In this document: positions 13,720-14,946 of the stretch, one piece after another
Layout of the letters: each line of letters begins with the position of its first letter
How positions within the stretch are numbered: position 1 is the first letter of the stretch
Made by a program: the position numbers and the translations under genes
The notes under the pieces: generated by a model
Database searches by the model: none
The model's input: only the letters and a program-made list of their open reading frames with translations
Told to the model about the DNA's origin: nothing
Assembly: GCA_023299895.1 (NCBI GenBank)
Contig: JALZWI010000026.1
Coordinates: 1 to 14,946, forward strand
Reading direction: 5' to 3'
DNA length: 14,946 bases
From: Arenicella sp.
GTDB taxonomy: Bacteria > Pseudomonadota > Gammaproteobacteria > Arenicellales > Arenicellaceae

Positions 13720-14946
13720 TTAGTTGTAATTCGGTAAAAATGAGTAATTTCTAGCGTATTCAAGCATCTGTTCAACGAAATCATCTGGGTACTGAACTTC
13801 AATCTCAGTGATATCTCCCGCATCATTGTACTGCGCAACAAGACGCGGATTGATTAAACCAGCATAGGGTGCAATGTTCAACTTTTCGACTCGTTGTAAA
13901 ACTTCGGCATGTAATACTTGATCAACTAGTACACCATAATTTTCAATTAAACCACGCCCCGCGTCATAGTCACCTTGAGATTTAATTCTTTGTACTTCAT
14001 TTAAAAGTTGCCCAAATAAGTCACGCAATGCGTAATAGTCTTTAATATCAAAGTATGTCTTATCATCTTTTGACTCTTTAACAATCACGCCATCATCAAA
14101 GCCTTTTTCGTACACCCACGCTGCGATCATTTGACGCATACGCATATGTGCTTGCTCGATGTTCTTACCTGGTTCAATACGTCTTAGCTGTAACATTAGA
14201 CCATTTAGAATAAATGAATCATAAGAGGCTTTGCCTACTTCTATAGATGGCAATAAACCCATTTCAATTAATTTATCATCAAGGATAAAGTACAGACTCA
14301 CTAAAGTAGCACGAGCTTCCTCTAAAGCAGAGGCATAATTTTTTAATGTTTCTTTTGGTGTCGCGACGCCTTCTTCTAGTTTGCCTGAAGCATGACCGAT
14401 CACTTCGTGTAGAGCCGTCCCCATTTTACTAGATAGTTCTTTGTTCGCATGATTGCGCTTTATTTCAACAACATCATGAGCGAATTCAGTTAGTACGCCA
14501 GGGTTACTAGCCTGGTCGTAAGCGTTGACAATATTGCCTAAACTAATTGACTTTGAGCCATGTTGAGCACGAATCCAGTCTGAATTAGGTAAATTGACCC
14601 CGACTGGTGAAGATGGTGACGCATCACCCGATTCACCGGCAACGTTGACAACGTTATAACTGATTCCAGTAACCTCATCTTTTTTATGAGCAGGGTCAGT
14701 TGTGGAGTTATCTTCAAACCATTGTGCATTTTCGGTGACTACTTGCATTCGTATTGATGCGTCGAAGTCTTTGATTTGTACAATGTTTTCAAAGGAACCT
14801 TTATAGCCTTTTGGATCCTGATAGACTTCGATAAAAGAATGAATGTAATCAACGTCACCCTCAGTTGCTGCTGTCCAAGCGATATTGTAATCATCCCAAG
14901 TTTTTAGATCACCAGTCATATAATATTCTATCAATAACTTGAGTGC
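13720..14946 (-). CDS. M49-family zinc metallopeptidase (dipeptidyl-peptidase III-like), 5' truncated
   Basis: The reading frame stays open to the right edge (ALKLLIEYYMTGD reads across base 14934), so the gene's start lies outside the window and the TTG at 14932-14934 is not its start. About 408 C-terminal residues are visible. The M49 signature HEVIGH is encoded at 14392-14409 (two histidine zinc ligands and the catalytic Glu), and LEEARAT about 28 residues later supplies the third ligand, the second Glu. This short spacing and the GHASGKLEEGV segment match the bacterial M49 group more than animal DPP III. These enzymes release dipeptides from peptide N-termini. EEARAT has Thr where DPP III motifs normally end in Asp or Glu. 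Location cannot be judged without the N-terminus. Confidence 0.93.
   Translation of the reverse strand, partial: ALKLLIEYYMTGDLKTWDDYNIAWTAATEGDVDYIHSFIEVYQDPKGYKGSFENIVQIKDFDASIRMQVVTENAQWFEDNSTTDPAHKKDEVTGISYNVVNVAGESGDASPSSPVGVNLPNSDWIRAQHGSKSISLGNIVNAYDQASNPGVLTEFAHDVVEIKRNHANKELSSKMGTALHEVIGHASGKLEEGVATPKETLKNYASALEEARATLVSLYFILDDKLIEMGLLPSIEVGKASYDSFILNGLMLQLRRIEPGKNIEQAHMRMRQMIAAWVYEKGFDDGVIVKESKDDKTYFDIKDYYALRDLFGQLLNEVQRIKSQGDYDAGRGLIENYGVLVDQVLHAEVLQRVEKLNIAPYAGLINPRLVAQYNDAGDITEIEVQYPDDFVEQMLEYARNYSFLPNYN

Overview
The window is chromosomal DNA from an AT-rich gammaproteobacterium. Supporting signs are a PyrC of the Escherichia type with the CGCAGC motif, a PpnP homologue, a Mip/FkpA-type periplasmic FKBP, an endonuclease I homologue, a Gram-negative adenylate kinase without a zinc finger, and a lipoprotein with a clear lipobox. 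I cannot name the genus. The gene content is mostly housekeeping. There is no rRNA, tRNA, insertion sequence, prophage or CRISPR array.

Layout. Bases 1-87 hold the tail of a plus-strand gene that ends 11 bases from a minus-strand gene (99-1829). That gene encodes an unusual TonB-family protein with a degenerate receiver-like cytoplasmic domain. After an AT-rich gap come pyrC and ppnP on the minus strand (pyrimidine synthesis and nucleoside phosphorolysis). Divergent from pyrC is thrS, with a structured leader, followed by an exported FKBP prolyl isomerase and then a strong intrinsic terminator. The terminator's T-run ends only a few bases before the start codon of a small glutaredoxin-like gene. 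That gene converges with adk, which is divergent from a possible three-gene operon: long-chain acyl-CoA synthetase, endonuclease I and an MCE-domain lipoprotein.

From 11.2 kb onward there are shorter units: a queD-type gene with a plausible sigma-70 promoter, an EamA/DMT permease with its own consensus -10 box, and a small exported Met/Gly-rich protein with two helical repeats. The last of these shares a bidirectional terminator with a convergent cold-shock protein gene. The cold-shock gene has a long hairpin in its 5' leader. A possible 36-residue membrane peptide gene lies between it and a 5'-truncated M49 (dipeptidyl-peptidase III family) metallopeptidase gene that runs off the right edge.

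No single multi-gene novel system stands out. The points most worth following are the receiver-TM-TonB architecture, the tRNA-Thr-like anticodon arm in the thrS leader, thrS lying next to a FKBP gene instead of infC, the terminator against the glutaredoxin start, the exported repeat protein at 12868, and the cold-shock leader hairpin. Several starts are TTG (endonuclease, DMT permease, small exported protein) or GTG (pyrC), so start codons here should be judged by Shine-Dalgarno position and not by ATG alone.
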